DNA of 64,000 nt from Polynucleobacter aenigmaticus (lineage in GTDB: Bacteria; Pseudomonadota; Gammaproteobacteria; Burkholderiales; Burkholderiaceae). Made by a program: the position numbers and the translations under genes. Within the stretch, counting starts at the first letter, position 1, and each line of letters starts with the position of its first letter. The notes under the pieces are model-generated. The model was not told where the DNA came from and made no database searches. It worked only from the letters and a program-made list of their open reading frames with translations. Of this stretch, positions 18,646 through 28,079 are shown one piece after another. The stretch is taken from positions 62,001-126,000 of the forward strand of contig NZ_NGUO01000011.1 of assembly GCF_002206635.1 (NCBI RefSeq), read 5' to 3'.

Positions 18646-19340
18646 GTCATGAAGTGAATGAGCAAATGAATAAGCCAATGAGTAATGCAGTCGGTGCAAC
18701 TGGAAAACTACGGCAAATGATCTTAGTGTGGGATATGCCGGTGCGCGTATTTCATTGGTTATTGGTGATTTGTTTTGCCGGTGCGTGGCTTACTTCCGAA
18801 AGTGAGCGCCTCCAGATGATTCATTATGCTTTTGGCTATACGGCATGCTTTCTGATATTGATACGCTTAGTGTGGGGTGTGATCGGAACGCGTTACGCGC
18901 GATTTAGCCAATTTCTAAAAAGCCCCAAGGCAGTCCTAGGGCACTTTATGGCCATGCTGCGCGGACATCCCCATCATGATGTTGGTCATAATCCTGCCGG
19001 CGGTTTAGTGATGGTTGTGCTCATGGTTTTGATTCTGGTGATTGGCTTATCCGGCTACCTCTCCGTTAAAGAAGTGTTGGGCGACTTTGCGGGTGAAATT
19101 CATGAGTCGGTCGCTAGCCTGGCATTGGCTGTCGTGATCCTGCATGTACTTGCAGCAATTATTATGAGTTTGCTGGAAAAGCAAAATCTTGTGCGATCTA
19201 TGGTGAATGGAAAAAAACAGGGTATGCCAGAACAAGCAATTCGCTATCCACAATACCTAGTTGGTGCAGTCATTTTGCTTGGCTCCCTCTATTTCTTCTA
19301 CCTCATTCTAAGTGGCGCTTTGCCTGCCCTGACGCAGTAA
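18642..19340 (+). CDS. Cytochrome b561-type membrane protein
   Basis: A 232-residue membrane protein with four main hydrophobic segments (about 27-45, 52-75, 110-132, 142-165) and a fifth at the C-terminus (about 200-222). VWDMPVRVFHWLLV carries the first haem-ligand His; further His are in HYAFGYTACF, GHNPAGG and VILHVLAAII, as in bacterial b561/hydrogenase cytochrome b proteins. It should link the quinone pool to the periplasmic DHC and SHP. It overlaps DHC by four bases (ATGA). Confidence 0.87.
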   Translation: MSHEVNEQMNKPMSNAVGATGKLRQMILVWDMPVRVFHWLLVICFAGAWLTSESERLQMIHYAFGYTACFLILIRLVWGVIGTRYARFSQFLKSPKAVLGHFMAMLRGHPHHDVGHNPAGGLVMVVLMVLILVIGLSGYLSVKEVLGDFAGEIHESVASLALAVVILHVLAAIIMSLLEKQNLVRSMVNGKKQGMPEQAIRYPQYLVGAVILLGSLYFFYLILSGALPALTQ

Positions 19341-19388
19341 AGGCAATGTAGCGCTTCAGGGGCCAGTTGCCGTTGTACGATAGATAGC

Positions 19389-20831
19389 ATGAAGCTTCTG
19401 ATTGCCCTATATTTTTTTATTCTAGCCACCATTCAGCTTGGCTTGCTATTCGGCATTTATCACTATCACCGCTCTCAAGGTGATCTGAGGCCGAATCGGT
19501 ATTGGATGAGTTCATTGGTGGTAAATATCATTGCTTTGCTGATCTTCGGAGGGGGCATCCTGGTAATTCAGGGTTTAGAAAAGCCTGAGTTTAATTTCAC
19601 GATTGCAAATACCTTGTTTTATATAGCTGCGATTTTTCAGCTCCTGTTTTGCAAGTCTCTGAACGGCCCCATTAGCAAGCGATTGCAATATAGCTTTGCG
19701 CTCTCCGTCATTATTTTTGTACCAACTTTTGAATTTCTTCGCACTTACGGAAATTATGAGATTCGTACGGCATTTATGTGTGTAATATCCGTCCTATTCT
19801 TCTCGTGGCAAATTGCGATGCTAAGTGATAAGAGAAGATCGACCCCTTCTCAACAGTTAATGTATTTGCAGTATGCAACCGTAGTCGAACTATTCTTTGC
19901 ATTAGGTCGTCTGGGGGTTTTAGCCTCAACTTCTTTTACCATTAGTAAGGTTGAGCAAATTCCACAACTGTTGATTTTGCTGACAATAGCGCAGTTAGTA
20001 ATTAATACACTTTCATACATTGCGCTGGGCGGCTATTGGGCAGAAAAGGTTATCTTAGCAAATATAAAATCGAAGAGTGAAAACGATGATATTAAAGCTC
20101 TGCTATCTGAGCGGGAAAGCTTGATTTCTCAACTGCTAAAGGCGAATAAAACAGCCGCTACAGGAGCCTTATCTGCATCCATTGCCCATGAATTGAATCA
20201 GCCATTAGGAGCTTCCTTCTTAAATATTCAATTTTTGCAAAAGAAGCTTGCAGAGGGAAGTTTAAGTGCGGAGCAGAACCAGGAAGTATTAGCAGCACTA
20301 CTATCCGATAACCAAAGGGCGGCTACCATCATCCGGTCTTTGCGGTCTATTTTTTCCGATAGCAAGATCGACATCGAGCAAGTTGAACTTGGGGAGCTGA
20401 TTGAATCTGTTCTCAAAATTACCAACCCAGAAATTCAATCAAAAAATATTCAAATAGTCCTGAGGCTTGCATCGAAATCACTGGCCAAAGTCAATCGAGG
20501 GGAAATTCAGCAGGTCCTGCTGAATTTGATCAACAATGCAATTCAAGCTCTGGATGCTTCCAATGTGGCCCCAAGAACCCTCAAAGTTGAAAGCTATGAT
20601 GTAGCAGAGGGCATTGAATTGCGGGTTGTCGATAATGGTATTGGCATACCCGCTGAGACCAAATCCCACTTATTTGAATTACTTGCTGGAAGCAACAAAA
20701 AGTCGGGCATGGGATTGGGTTTATGGCTTTGCCAGCATATTGTTGGTCGACATGGTGGGCGCATCTCTTATGAAGATGCTCCTGGCGGAGGCGCTCAATT
20801 TGTTGTCTTCTTCCCCAAGTCTCCTGATTGA
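19389..20831 (+). CDS. Membrane sensor histidine kinase
   Basis: The 480-residue product has an N-terminal sensor of about seven hydrophobic segments (residues 1-220) with no periplasmic domain, a coiled region, then a HisKA-like domain with the phospho-acceptor His267 in SIAHELNQPLGA and a HATPase domain (N-box LLNLINNAIQAL, G1 VVDNGIGIP, G2 GMGLGLWLCQ). It starts 48 bp after the cytochrome b gene and may regulate it; SHP/DHC clusters elsewhere are often next to two-component genes. No response regulator is encoded nearby, so its partner is unknown. Confidence 0.85.
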   Translation: MKLLIALYFFILATIQLGLLFGIYHYHRSQGDLRPNRYWMSSLVVNIIALLIFGGGILVIQGLEKPEFNFTIANTLFYIAAIFQLLFCKSLNGPISKRLQYSFALSVIIFVPTFEFLRTYGNYEIRTAFMCVISVLFFSWQIAMLSDKRRSTPSQQLMYLQYATVVELFFALGRLGVLASTSFTISKVEQIPQLLILLTIAQLVINTLSYIALGGYWAEKVILANIKSKSENDDIKALLSERESLISQLLKANKTAATGALSASIAHELNQPLGASFLNIQFLQKKLAEGSLSAEQNQEVLAALLSDNQRAATIIRSLRSIFSDSKIDIEQVELGELIESVLKITNPEIQSKNIQIVLRLASKSLAKVNRGEIQQVLLNLINNAIQALDASNVAPRTLKVESYDVAEGIELRVVDNGIGIPAETKSHLFELLAGSNKKSGMGLGLWLCQHIVGRHGGRISYEDAPGGGAQFVVFFPKSPD

Positions 20832-20926
20832 GCTATTAGCTCTTAGGCTAATTGCCCAATGGTGTGACTCTCTTTACATTCTTAAGGTAATATTTTTACC
20901 AATACTTGCAATTCTTCAAGGCTTCT

Positions 20927-23029
20927 ATGAAAACTAGACTATCCCTCCTTGCTCTATCTATTGCCCTTATTTCCGGTAATTCTGCCATCGCTGCCGGAGG
21001 TGGTGGCGTTGTTGCTGATCCGGGCGCGATGCAAGGTAAGCACTTTGACTCCAAGGGTAAGGCTCCTTCAACATTTACCGTTGACTTGCAAAATGGCTTG
21101 CGTAAAACCTTGCCATTTGAAGATAAGCGTGACTTTGAAGAATCCAAAAGAGGCTTTATAGCAGCTCCTACTTATAAAACCATCATGGCCGATGCCGGTA
21201 ACGTTGCTTGGGACATGGGTAGCTATGACTTCTTATTGCAAGGTAAAGATTTTGATAGCGTACATCCTTCTTTACAGCGTCAAGCGATTCTCAATATGGG
21301 TTATGGCCTCTATGAAGTCGTACCTGGAAAAATCTACCAAGTCCGCGGCTTTGACTTATCCAATATTAGTTTTGTCAAAACAAATACGGGTTGGATTGTC
21401 TTTGATCCCTTAACCTCAAAAGAAACAGCTAGGGCAGCTTTAGAGTTGGTTAATGAGAAGTTAGGCAAGCGCCCAGTTGTCGCAGTGGTCTACTCCCATT
21501 CACATGCCGATCACTTTGGTGGTGTACGTGGGGTAGTGGATGAGGCGGATGTGAAGAGTGGCAAGGTCAAAATTATTGCCCCAGCTGGCTTTATGGATCA
21601 CGCGGTGGCAGAGAATGTATATGCCGGTAATGCCATGACACGCCGTTTGTATTTCCAGTATGGTGTTTTATTACCACGTAGCCCATTTGGTCACGTTGAC
21701 CAGTCGATTGGTAAAAATACTGCAGCTGGTAACCTTGGCTTAATTGAGCCAACTATTCTCATTAATGAGCCATTTGAAAAAATGACGGTAGATGGCGTGG
21801 AGATGGAGTTCCAAAACACGCCTGGTACAGAAGCGCCAGCGGAGATGAATACCTATTTCCCGCAGATGAAGGCTTTCTGGGCCGCTGAAAATATCACTGG
21901 CACCATTCATAACATTTACACCTTACGTGGCGCATTAGTACGTGACGCCTTGGCATGGTCCAAAAACATCAACAATGCCTTATATCGCTATGGCAATGAA
22001 GCGCAGGTAATGTTCGCATCACATTCCTGGCCGCGCTGGGGTAATGATCGTGTACAAGAAGTGATGCGTACGCAGCGTGATAGCTATGCACACTTGAATA
22101 ACGAAGTTCTCCATTTGGCAAACAATGGTGTGACGATTAATGAAGTGCATAACATATATAAGCAACCGGAGAGCTTAAAGTCTCAATGGGCAGCGCATAG
22201 CTACCATGGCTCAGAAGAGCACAACAGCCGTGCCGTCATCAATCGCTACTTGGGTTACTGGGACGCTAATCCTGCAACCTTGATTCCCTTGTCACCAAAA
22301 GATTCGGCGCCACTCTATGTGGAGATGATGGGTGGCTCAGGCAAGATCATGGCAAAGGGCAAACAACTTTACAAGCAAGGTAAATACCGTGAAGCGATGG
22401 AGATCGTAAATAAATTAGTTTACGCAGAGCCAAACAACACAGCAGCTAAAGACTTGCTTGCAGATATCTTTGAGCAAATCGGCTATCAAAAAGAAAGCCC
22501 GAGCGTGCGTAATAGCTTCTTGGGTGCTGCCTATGAATTACGTCATGGCATACCATCTGGGGCTTCACCAAAATCCAATGGCCCTGACATGATTAGAGCA
22601 ATGACTACAGAGCTATGGTTGAATGCCTTGGCTATCAGCATGGATAGCAAAAAAGCTGCCGGCATGAAGTTCACTATCAACTTGAGCACTCCCGATAATG
22701 GCGAGAAGTTTGTCGTGGAGATGAGTAATTCTGCGCTGAACAATATTAAGGGTTACCAGGATAAAAATCCCAATCTGACAATCACCGTGAACCGTAGTGA
22801 CTTAGAGAAAGTCATGGGCGGTCAAACCACTTTTGAAAAACTACAGGCCGAAGGAAAAGCCAAGTTTGATGGTGATCGCAAAGCATTTGAGCAACTGCGA
22901 AGCACGTTGACCACCTTTACTCCAGACTTTGAGTTGATGCCTGGTACGAAGGGTAAAGCAGCGCCCCCTGCTAAATTAAATAAAGATCCGTTTGAGGCTC
23001 CTCCAATCGCCAATTCAGATGGCGCTTAA
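20927..23029 (+). CDS. Alkyl/aryl-sulfatase, metallo-beta-lactamase type (SdsA1/BDS1-like)
   Basis: From the ATG at 20927 (AAGG seven bases upstream) the product has 700 residues with a signal peptide ending near SAIAA. The dinuclear zinc motif SHSHADHFGG lies at about 190-199 (His191, His193, Asp195, His196), followed by NTPGTEAPAEMNTYFP and FASHSWPRWGND. Then come a dimerisation helix bundle and a C-terminal SCP2-like domain (about 560-670) for alkyl-chain binding. Such enzymes hydrolyse primary alkyl sulfates such as dodecyl sulfate in the periplasm. It is unrelated to the formylglycine sulfatases at 54-57 kb. Confidence 0.9.
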   Translation: MKTRLSLLALSIALISGNSAIAAGGGGVVADPGAMQGKHFDSKGKAPSTFTVDLQNGLRKTLPFEDKRDFEESKRGFIAAPTYKTIMADAGNVAWDMGSYDFLLQGKDFDSVHPSLQRQAILNMGYGLYEVVPGKIYQVRGFDLSNISFVKTNTGWIVFDPLTSKETARAALELVNEKLGKRPVVAVVYSHSHADHFGGVRGVVDEADVKSGKVKIIAPAGFMDHAVAENVYAGNAMTRRLYFQYGVLLPRSPFGHVDQSIGKNTAAGNLGLIEPTILINEPFEKMTVDGVEMEFQNTPGTEAPAEMNTYFPQMKAFWAAENITGTIHNIYTLRGALVRDALAWSKNINNALYRYGNEAQVMFASHSWPRWGNDRVQEVMRTQRDSYAHLNNEVLHLANNGVTINEVHNIYKQPESLKSQWAAHSYHGSEEHNSRAVINRYLGYWDANPATLIPLSPKDSAPLYVEMMGGSGKIMAKGKQLYKQGKYREAMEIVNKLVYAEPNNTAAKDLLADIFEQIGYQKESPSVRNSFLGAAYELRHGIPSGASPKSNGPDMIRAMTTELWLNALAISMDSKKAAGMKFTINLSTPDNGEKFVVEMSNSALNNIKGYQDKNPNLTITVNRSDLEKVMGGQTTFEKLQAEGKAKFDGDRKAFEQLRSTLTTFTPDFELMPGTKGKAAPPAKLNKDPFEAPPIANSDGA

Positions 23030-23055
23030 ATAAGGTCGGGCAGTAAGTAAGCAAA

Positions 23056-23085
23056 AAATGGGCTCCTTGGAGCCCATTTGTTTTT
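23056..23085. terminator. Bidirectional terminator between convergent genes
   Basis: AAATGGGCTCC and GGAGCCCATTT form an 11-bp stem with T-runs on both strands (TTTTT at 23081-23085; A-run at 23053). It serves the alkylsulfatase and the CoA-transferase genes. Confidence 0.9.
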
Positions 23086-23104
23086 CCTGAAACAAGTCGA
23101 TAAC

Positions 23105-24319
23105 TCAGACTGCGAAAGCGCCACCATCGGTAAGAGCCTTCAAGTGATCACCAGAAATGCCTAACTCCTTGAGCACCTCATTGGTATGCTCGCCAAGAAG
23201 TGGAGGATGTCTAAAGACTTGTTGTGGGGTGCCCATCATTTTGACTGCAAAACCAATATTAGGAACCTTGCCTTCAATAGGATGATCAATCTCCATGCGC
23301 ATCTGGCGATGTTTACCATGTTCGCTATCAAATGCTTGAGGGTAGGTATTAATTGGCCCTGCTGGAATGCCATCGGCCAGAAGTAACTCAACCCATTCTT
23401 CGCTGGTTTTGGTAGCGAAGGTCTTTTCGAGTTCTGCCGCCAGAATTAAACGATTGGCTAAGCGGAGGGGATTGGTTCTAAAAAGAGGGTCGTCAAATAA
23501 TTCAGGGCGAGCAATTTTTTCACAGAGGAGTTTCCAGAGCTTCTGGTTAGTAGCCCCCATCACAAAGTAGCCATCAGAGGCTTTCATTGCCTGATAGGGC
23601 GCACTCATATGATTAGCAGTACCTAGCTTATATGGTTCAACTCCAGTGCCCCAGTATTGCGCTGTATCCCAGATTGAAAAGGCTAGTGCAGAATCAAACA
23701 GGGATGCATCGATAAATTGACCTTCACCAGATTTAGTTTTGCCAATATAGGCCGACAAAATTCCATAAACGGCAAAAAGTGCGCAGCCAATATCGGCTAC
23801 TGGAACGCCTGCTTTGACTGGCGGGCCATCTGGATAGCCTGTGACACTCATCACGCCAGACATCGCTTGCGCCATGAGATCAAAGCCTGGGCGATCTGCC
23901 CAGGGGCCGGTTTGACCAAATCCCGAGATGCTGGCATAGACCAAGCCTGGATTGATGTCCTTAAGTGATGGATAGTCAACACCCAGTCTTTTCATGACAC
24001 CCGGGCGATAGTTTTCGACCAAGATGTCAGCGGTCTTCACTAATTCAAAGAATACTTTTTTACCGGCTTCTGTTTTGAGGTTAAGGGTCACGCTACGTTT
24101 ATTGCGATTCATATTCAGAAAGCCCATGCTGTCTGAGCCCTTCATCTTGAATCCCATTGCCCCACGTGTTTGATCACCAGTGCCTGGAGGCTCGATCTTG
24201 ATGACATCAGCACCTAGGTCAGCCAAGAGCATGCAGCAGTAGGGGCCAGCCATTACTTGACTCACGTCAAGAACTCTGACGCCAGCCAGGGGTAGAGGCT
24301 TGCTAATAGGTGTTTTCAT
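23105..24319 (-). CDS. Family III CoA-transferase (CaiB/BaiF)
   Basis: A 404-residue enzyme that moves CoA between carboxylic acids. VLDVSQVMAGPYCCMLLADL (start of the Rossmann part), ADVIKIEPPGTGDQTRG, NRNKRSVTLNLK and VENYRPGVMKRLG are typical; VADIGCALFAVYGILSA carries the likely catalytic Asp. A second ATG and a longer frame exist upstream (24322, 24385); GAGA spacing favours 24319. It is divergent from a Bug-type binding protein with a 78-bp gap, and an enoyl-CoA hydratase follows that gene, which suggests one acyl-CoA pathway with a cognate uptake protein. Substrate unknown. Confidence 0.87.
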   Translation of the reverse strand: MKTPISKPLPLAGVRVLDVSQVMAGPYCCMLLADLGADVIKIEPPGTGDQTRGAMGFKMKGSDSMGFLNMNRNKRSVTLNLKTEAGKKVFFELVKTADILVENYRPGVMKRLGVDYPSLKDINPGLVYASISGFGQTGPWADRPGFDLMAQAMSGVMSVTGYPDGPPVKAGVPVADIGCALFAVYGILSAYIGKTKSGEGQFIDASLFDSALAFSIWDTAQYWGTGVEPYKLGTANHMSAPYQAMKASDGYFVMGATNQKLWKLLCEKIARPELFDDPLFRTNPLRLANRLILAAELEKTFATKTSEEWVELLLADGIPAGPINTYPQAFDSEHGKHRQMRMEIDHPIEGKVPNIGFAVKMMGTPQQVFRHPPLLGEHTNEVLKELGISGDHLKALTDGGAFAV

Positions 24320-24397
24320 CATTGTCTCAATTGTTTTTATATGTTTAGATTGCAATGCTAATTGATAGCCATGAATATAAAACAAAATGGAGGCCGT

Positions 24398-25396
24398 ATG
24401 AACAATAAATCCCCTCAGTGGATTTTGCGTAGCTTTGCTTATTTAGCATTAGGTGCGTGTGGCGCATTGCCACTTTTTGCAAGTGCTCAGCAAAATTTTC
24501 CCACTAAACCAATTCGTTTGATTGTGGGTTTCGCTCCTGGCGGCGGAACCGATATCGTAGCGCGTGCAATCGCTCCAAAGATGGGTGAGATCTTAGGTCA
24601 GAGCGTGATCATTGAAAATAAGTCTGGTGCCGCCGGAACTATCGGTGCTGACTTAGTTGCTAAGTCAAATCCAGATGGATACACCTTATTGATGGGTCAC
24701 TCCAACTCCAATGCGATTTCTCCATTTGTACTGAAGAATGTTCCTTACAACCCTGCGACGGATTTCACTCCAATTACGTATTTGGGATATGTGCCTAATG
24801 TGTTGGTTGTGAAATCTTCTCTGCCGGTGAATACCGTTGCACAGTTAATCTCCTTGGCCAAGCAGAACCCAGGTCAAATGACGTACGGGTCCTCTGGCAT
24901 TGGTAGTACGCAGCATCTAGCGGGTGCCTTGTTCTCTAAGATTGCTGGCGTAGAAATGAACCACGTGCCCTACAAAGGTAGCGGTCAAGCAATTGTAGAT
25001 TTATTGGGCGGCCAAATTACGATGAACTTTGATACCTTGCCACCAAATTTGCAGCAAATCAGGCAGGGGAATTTGAAAGCATTGGCAATCTCTACTCCTA
25101 AGCGCTTGGCATTGCTTCCGAATGTACCGACCTTTAATGAAGTGGGCATCGTTGGCTTTGATGTCACCAATTGGTACTCCGTCATGGGTCCAAAAGGAAT
25201 GGATCCTGCTTTAGTCAATAGGATTGATCAAGCAGTCAAGGCAGCTACGAATGATCCAGAGATTAAGAAAACATTGGATGCTCAAGGCTTGCAACCAGAA
25301 GGCCCAGCAACACCGGCAGCATTTAATCTCTTCTTAGCGGGTGAGTTGGCAAAGTATCAGCGCTTGGTAAAGAGCTTAAATATCAAGTCTGAATAA
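24398..25396 (+). CDS. Bug-type (TctC) solute-binding protein
   Basis: A 332-residue tripartite tricarboxylate transporter binding protein. The ATG at 24398 has a strong GGAGG. The signal peptide ends near FASAQQ, and the mature part starts [20 protein letters not shown], the classical Bug signature, with [21 protein letters not shown] and [14 protein letters not shown] following. Bug proteins bind carboxylates in the periplasm. No TctA/TctB membrane genes are adjacent, so it must share membrane components or act as an orphan. A terminator ends the gene. Confidence 0.9.
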   Translation: MNNKSPQWILRSFAYLALGACGALPLFASAQQNFPTKPIRLIVGFAPGGGTDIVARAIAPKMGEILGQSVIIENKSGAAGTIGADLVAKSNPDGYTLLMGHSNSNAISPFVLKNVPYNPATDFTPITYLGYVPNVLVVKSSLPVNTVAQLISLAKQNPGQMTYGSSGIGSTQHLAGALFSKIAGVEMNHVPYKGSGQAIVDLLGGQITMNFDTLPPNLQQIRQGNLKALAISTPKRLALLPNVPTFNEVGIVGFDVTNWYSVMGPKGMDPALVNRIDQAVKAATNDPEIKKTLDAQGLQPEGPATPAAFNLFLAGELAKYQRLVKSLNIKSE

Positions 25397-25432
25397 TTTC
25401 TGCGCTGAGCTATTTGGTTATAGTGTTTACAG

Positions 25433-25462
25433 ACCCTCTCTCTTGAATGAGGGAGGGTTTTT
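25433..25462 (+). terminator. Terminator that contains the next gene's GGAGG
   Basis: ACCCTCTCTC and GAGGGAGGGT form a 10-bp stem (one G-T) with loop TTGAAT and a T-run. Its 3' arm holds the only GGAGG-like site before the enoyl-CoA hydratase ATG at 25469, so folding would hide that ribosome-binding site. Confidence 0.75.
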
Positions 25463-25468
25463 CATTTG

Positions 25469-26272
25469 ATGACAACAGATAAAGACCTCCATCCAGATCG
25501 CCTTGCCGAAGTTCGCTTAGAGCTTCGCAATGGCATTGCACACATTACTTTTGATCATGTTGTTGCCCGCAATGCGATGACGGTAGGCATGTATCAAAGC
25601 CTTAAAAAGATTTGTGAAGAGTTGACCCAAAGCTCTGTAGCACGGGTCGCTATTTTGCGCGGTGCTGGCGGCAAGTCTTTTGTGTCGGGAAGTGATATTG
25701 CTCAGTTTGCAGGCTTTCAAAATGGCGATGATGGCATTCGCTATGAAGGGGGTATTGATGGCTATCTGTCCCCCTTGGCCATGCTGCCTTTTCCTACAAT
25801 TGCAGTTATTGACGGGATGGCGGTAGGCGGAGGTCTTGCTATTGCTAGTTGCTGTGATTTTCGAATCTCTACACCAGATGCGCGCTTTGGAGTGCCGATT
25901 GCCAAAACACTTGGTAACTGCTTATCTGCAGGAAACGTAGCCTGGCTGGTTGCGCACCTCGGGGTGAATGTTGTTAAGCGCATGTTGTTATTGGCAGAGC
26001 TAGTAGCCGCTCCCGAACTACTTAAACAAGGCTATCTTTTAGCTACTTATCCTGCAGAAGATCTTGAGCATGAAGCTCATCAGTTGGCTAAGCGTTTGAT
26101 GAGCTTGGCACCCATCACGCAAAAGTCCAGCAAGCAAACCCTAGCGCGGATTATCAAAAATAACTTACCGGATTGCAGTGATCTGATTCGGGAATGCTAC
26201 GGCAGTGAAGATTTTAAGAATGGAGTAACTTCATTCTTAAAAGGTGAGCCACCTGTTTGGACAGGAAAGTAA
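25469..26272 (+). CDS. Enoyl-CoA hydratase/isomerase family protein
   Basis: A 267-residue crotonase-fold protein. ARNAMTVGMYQSLKKICEEL, ILRGAGGKSFVSGSDIAQF (first oxyanion-hole region) and PTIAVIDGMAVGGGLAIASCCDFRI (second oxyanion element) are present, split here by family landmarks. The Glu of typical hydratases is replaced in the FGVPIAKTLGNCLSAGN stretch, so isomerase, hydrolase or decarboxylase activity is possible. ATG at 25469 is preferred over the TTG just before it. Likely works with the CoA-transferase across the shared region. Confidence 0.85.
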   Translation: MTTDKDLHPDRLAEVRLELRNGIAHITFDHVVARNAMTVGMYQSLKKICEELTQSSVARVAILRGAGGKSFVSGSDIAQFAGFQNGDDGIRYEGGIDGYLSPLAMLPFPTIAVIDGMAVGGGLAIASCCDFRISTPDARFGVPIAKTLGNCLSAGNVAWLVAHLGVNVVKRMLLLAELVAAPELLKQGYLLATYPAEDLEHEAHQLAKRLMSLAPITQKSSKQTLARIIKNNLPDCSDLIRECYGSEDFKNGVTSFLKGEPPVWTGK

Positions 26273-26288
26273 TCCCAATTCCTTGGGC

Positions 26289-27506
26289 TTACAAAAACAT
26301 CTCTTGTAGGTTATTAAGGTAGCGCAGGCCCTGTTCTGTGGCTTTAAGTTTGTTGGGATTTAAGTCTAACAAACCCTTTTTGCTGGCCTCATCCAATCCT
26401 TTTGATACGACGTTCAGTGGCAAGCCAGTGCGCTCACCAAAGGTAACGGTATCTACGCCATCAGTTAGGCGTAGGACATTGAGCATGAACTCAAAGGGAA
26501 GATCTTTGGCGGAGATGTCTCTTGCTTCAATCAACGCATTGCCTTTGGTTTCCATCGCCTGCATATAGGTTTCTGGATGACGCTCTCGTACTTGCCGGGT
26601 AATTTTGTCGGGAAAGGAGATCTTGCCGTGAGCTCCTGCACCAATGCCAATGTAATCGCCAAAACGCCAGTAGTTCAGATTATGTTTGCACTCCTGATCT
26701 TTCTTGGCGTACGCAGATACTTCATAGCGCCGATAACCAGCCGCTTCTAGCAGGGCTAAGTTTTGCTCAAAAATCGCATCAATCTCATCTTCGCTTGGAA
26801 GCTTTGGTGGAAAGCTGGCGAAGTACGTATTGGGCTCTAAGGTGAGATTGTAAAAAGATAAATGGGGGGTCTTAAAAGAGAGGGCAGTTTCAATATCAGC
26901 TTTAGCGGCTTCCAAGGTTTGATTTGGTAAGCCAAACATCAAGTCGAGATTGACGGATTTAAAGTGCTGTAGCGCAATCGCAATAGCGCGCTTTGCTTCT
27001 TCCCCATTATGAATTCTTCCCAATGCTTTGAGCTGTTCATCTTGAAAGCTCTGAATACCTAAAGAGACACGGTTGATTCCAGCTCGAGCAAAGCCGGCCA
27101 ATTTTTCTGCCTCGACTGAACCTGGATTGACCTCCATCGTGATCTCGCAATCCGGCTCTAAGTTCACACGTGCCCGAATAGCAGAGAGCAATTCATTCAT
27201 CCCATTGGCAGATAGCAAGCTAGGAGTGCCACCACCAATAAAGATGCTGTGTACCTGCCGACCCCAAACGCGAGGCAACTCGGTTTCCAGATCAGCAATC
27301 AGTGCTTGGATATAGCGCGCCTCATCAAAACCCTGCTTACCTTCTTTGATCTGATGGGAGTTGAAATCACAATAAGGACATTTCTTTTCACACCATGGGA
27401 AATGGATGTAGAGAGATAACGGAGGTAGGGCGGTGAGTTTTGACTGGGTTGCCAAAATAGGTTTGAGTGTATTAAGCACGGCTTTGGAGTTGTGCAATAA
27501 GTTCAC
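26289..27506 (-). CDS. hemW: HemW-like radical SAM haem chaperone
   Basis: A protein of up to 405 residues in the HemN/HemW group. The radical SAM motif CEKKCPYCDF (CxxxCxxC) is near residue 38; IFIGGGTPSLLS, EVNPGSVE, GINRVSLGIQSFQ and NLDLMFGLPNQT follow, and FMLNVLRLTDGVD marks the C-terminal HemW domain. The extra N-terminal Cys of true HemN is absent, favouring HemW (haem insertion) over coproporphyrinogen oxidase. The start is a GTG at 27506 or a GTG at 27479 that overlaps the rdgB stop. It follows rdgB in an operon. Confidence 0.88.
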   Translation of the reverse strand: MNLLHNSKAVLNTLKPILATQSKLTALPPLSLYIHFPWCEKKCPYCDFNSHQIKEGKQGFDEARYIQALIADLETELPRVWGRQVHSIFIGGGTPSLLSANGMNELLSAIRARVNLEPDCEITMEVNPGSVEAEKLAGFARAGINRVSLGIQSFQDEQLKALGRIHNGEEAKRAIAIALQHFKSVNLDLMFGLPNQTLEAAKADIETALSFKTPHLSFYNLTLEPNTYFASFPPKLPSEDEIDAIFEQNLALLEAAGYRRYEVSAYAKKDQECKHNLNYWRFGDYIGIGAGAHGKISFPDKITRQVRERHPETYMQAMETKGNALIEARDISAKDLPFEFMLNVLRLTDGVDTVTFGERTGLPLNVVSKGLDEASKKGLLDLNPNKLKATEQGLRYLNNLQEMFL

Positions 27507-28062
27507 GCAAGGCTTGACCTCGATGACTAATCAGGTTTTTCTCAGATGGCTCTAACTCTGCGGCAGTGTTACCAAGCTCTGGCAAAAAGAAGTGTGGATC
27601 ATAACCAAAGCCATGACTGCCTCTAGCTTCATCAATCACTTGACCGTACCAACGGGTTTGCACAATTAGCGGTTCTGGATCATTGGCGCTACTGACCATG
27701 ACAAGAGCGCAGACATAGTGCGCCCCACGGTCAGTCTTGCCTTGCAGTGCAGAAATGAGCTTCTGATTATTGGCAGCGTTGTCACCGTTGATGCCGGCAT
27801 AGCGAGCGGAGTAGACGCTAGGCTCACCATTGAGAGCATGAGCACAAATTCCGGAGTCATCAGCAAGCGCGGGTAAGTCACTGGCAGCGCTGGCATGGCG
27901 AGCCTTCGCAAGGGCGTTCTCTACAAAAGTCTGATGAGGCTCTTCTGCCGCTGGAATGCCTAACTCACCTTGAGGAATCACCTGAAAATGAAAGGGTGCC
28001 AAAAGTTCTTGGAATTCGCGAACCTTATCAGCGTTGTTAGATGCGAGAACGAGCTTTTGCAC
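27472..28062 (-). CDS. rdgB: XTP/dITP diphosphatase (RdgB/HAM1)
   Basis: This house-cleaning pyrophosphatase removes non-canonical purine triphosphates. KLVLASNNADKVREFQELL starts the protein; ALADDSGICAHALNGEPSVY and SHGFGYDPHFFLPELGNT are family hallmarks, and SHRGQALREL ends it. The GTG at 28062 with AAGGG seven bases upstream is preferred over the TTG at 28068, giving 196 residues. It lies between rph and hemW, all on the minus strand. Confidence 0.92.
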   Translation of the reverse strand: MQKLVLASNNADKVREFQELLAPFHFQVIPQGELGIPAAEEPHQTFVENALAKARHASAASDLPALADDSGICAHALNGEPSVYSARYAGINGDNAANNQKLISALQGKTDRGAHYVCALVMVSSANDPEPLIVQTRWYGQVIDEARGSHGFGYDPHFFLPELGNTAAELEPSEKNLISHRGQALRELIAQLQSRA

Positions 28063-28079
28063 AATCAAACCCTTATTCT

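Noticed and set aside
20927..23029. Relation of the alkylsulfatase to the sulfatase operon at 54-60 kb
   Set aside because: Different folds and mechanisms (zinc hydrolase versus formylglycine enzyme); no shared context.
26289..27506. Oxygen-independent coproporphyrinogen oxidase (HemN)
   Set aside because: The N-terminal HemN-specific segment and extra Cys are missing; HemW-type C-terminus is present.
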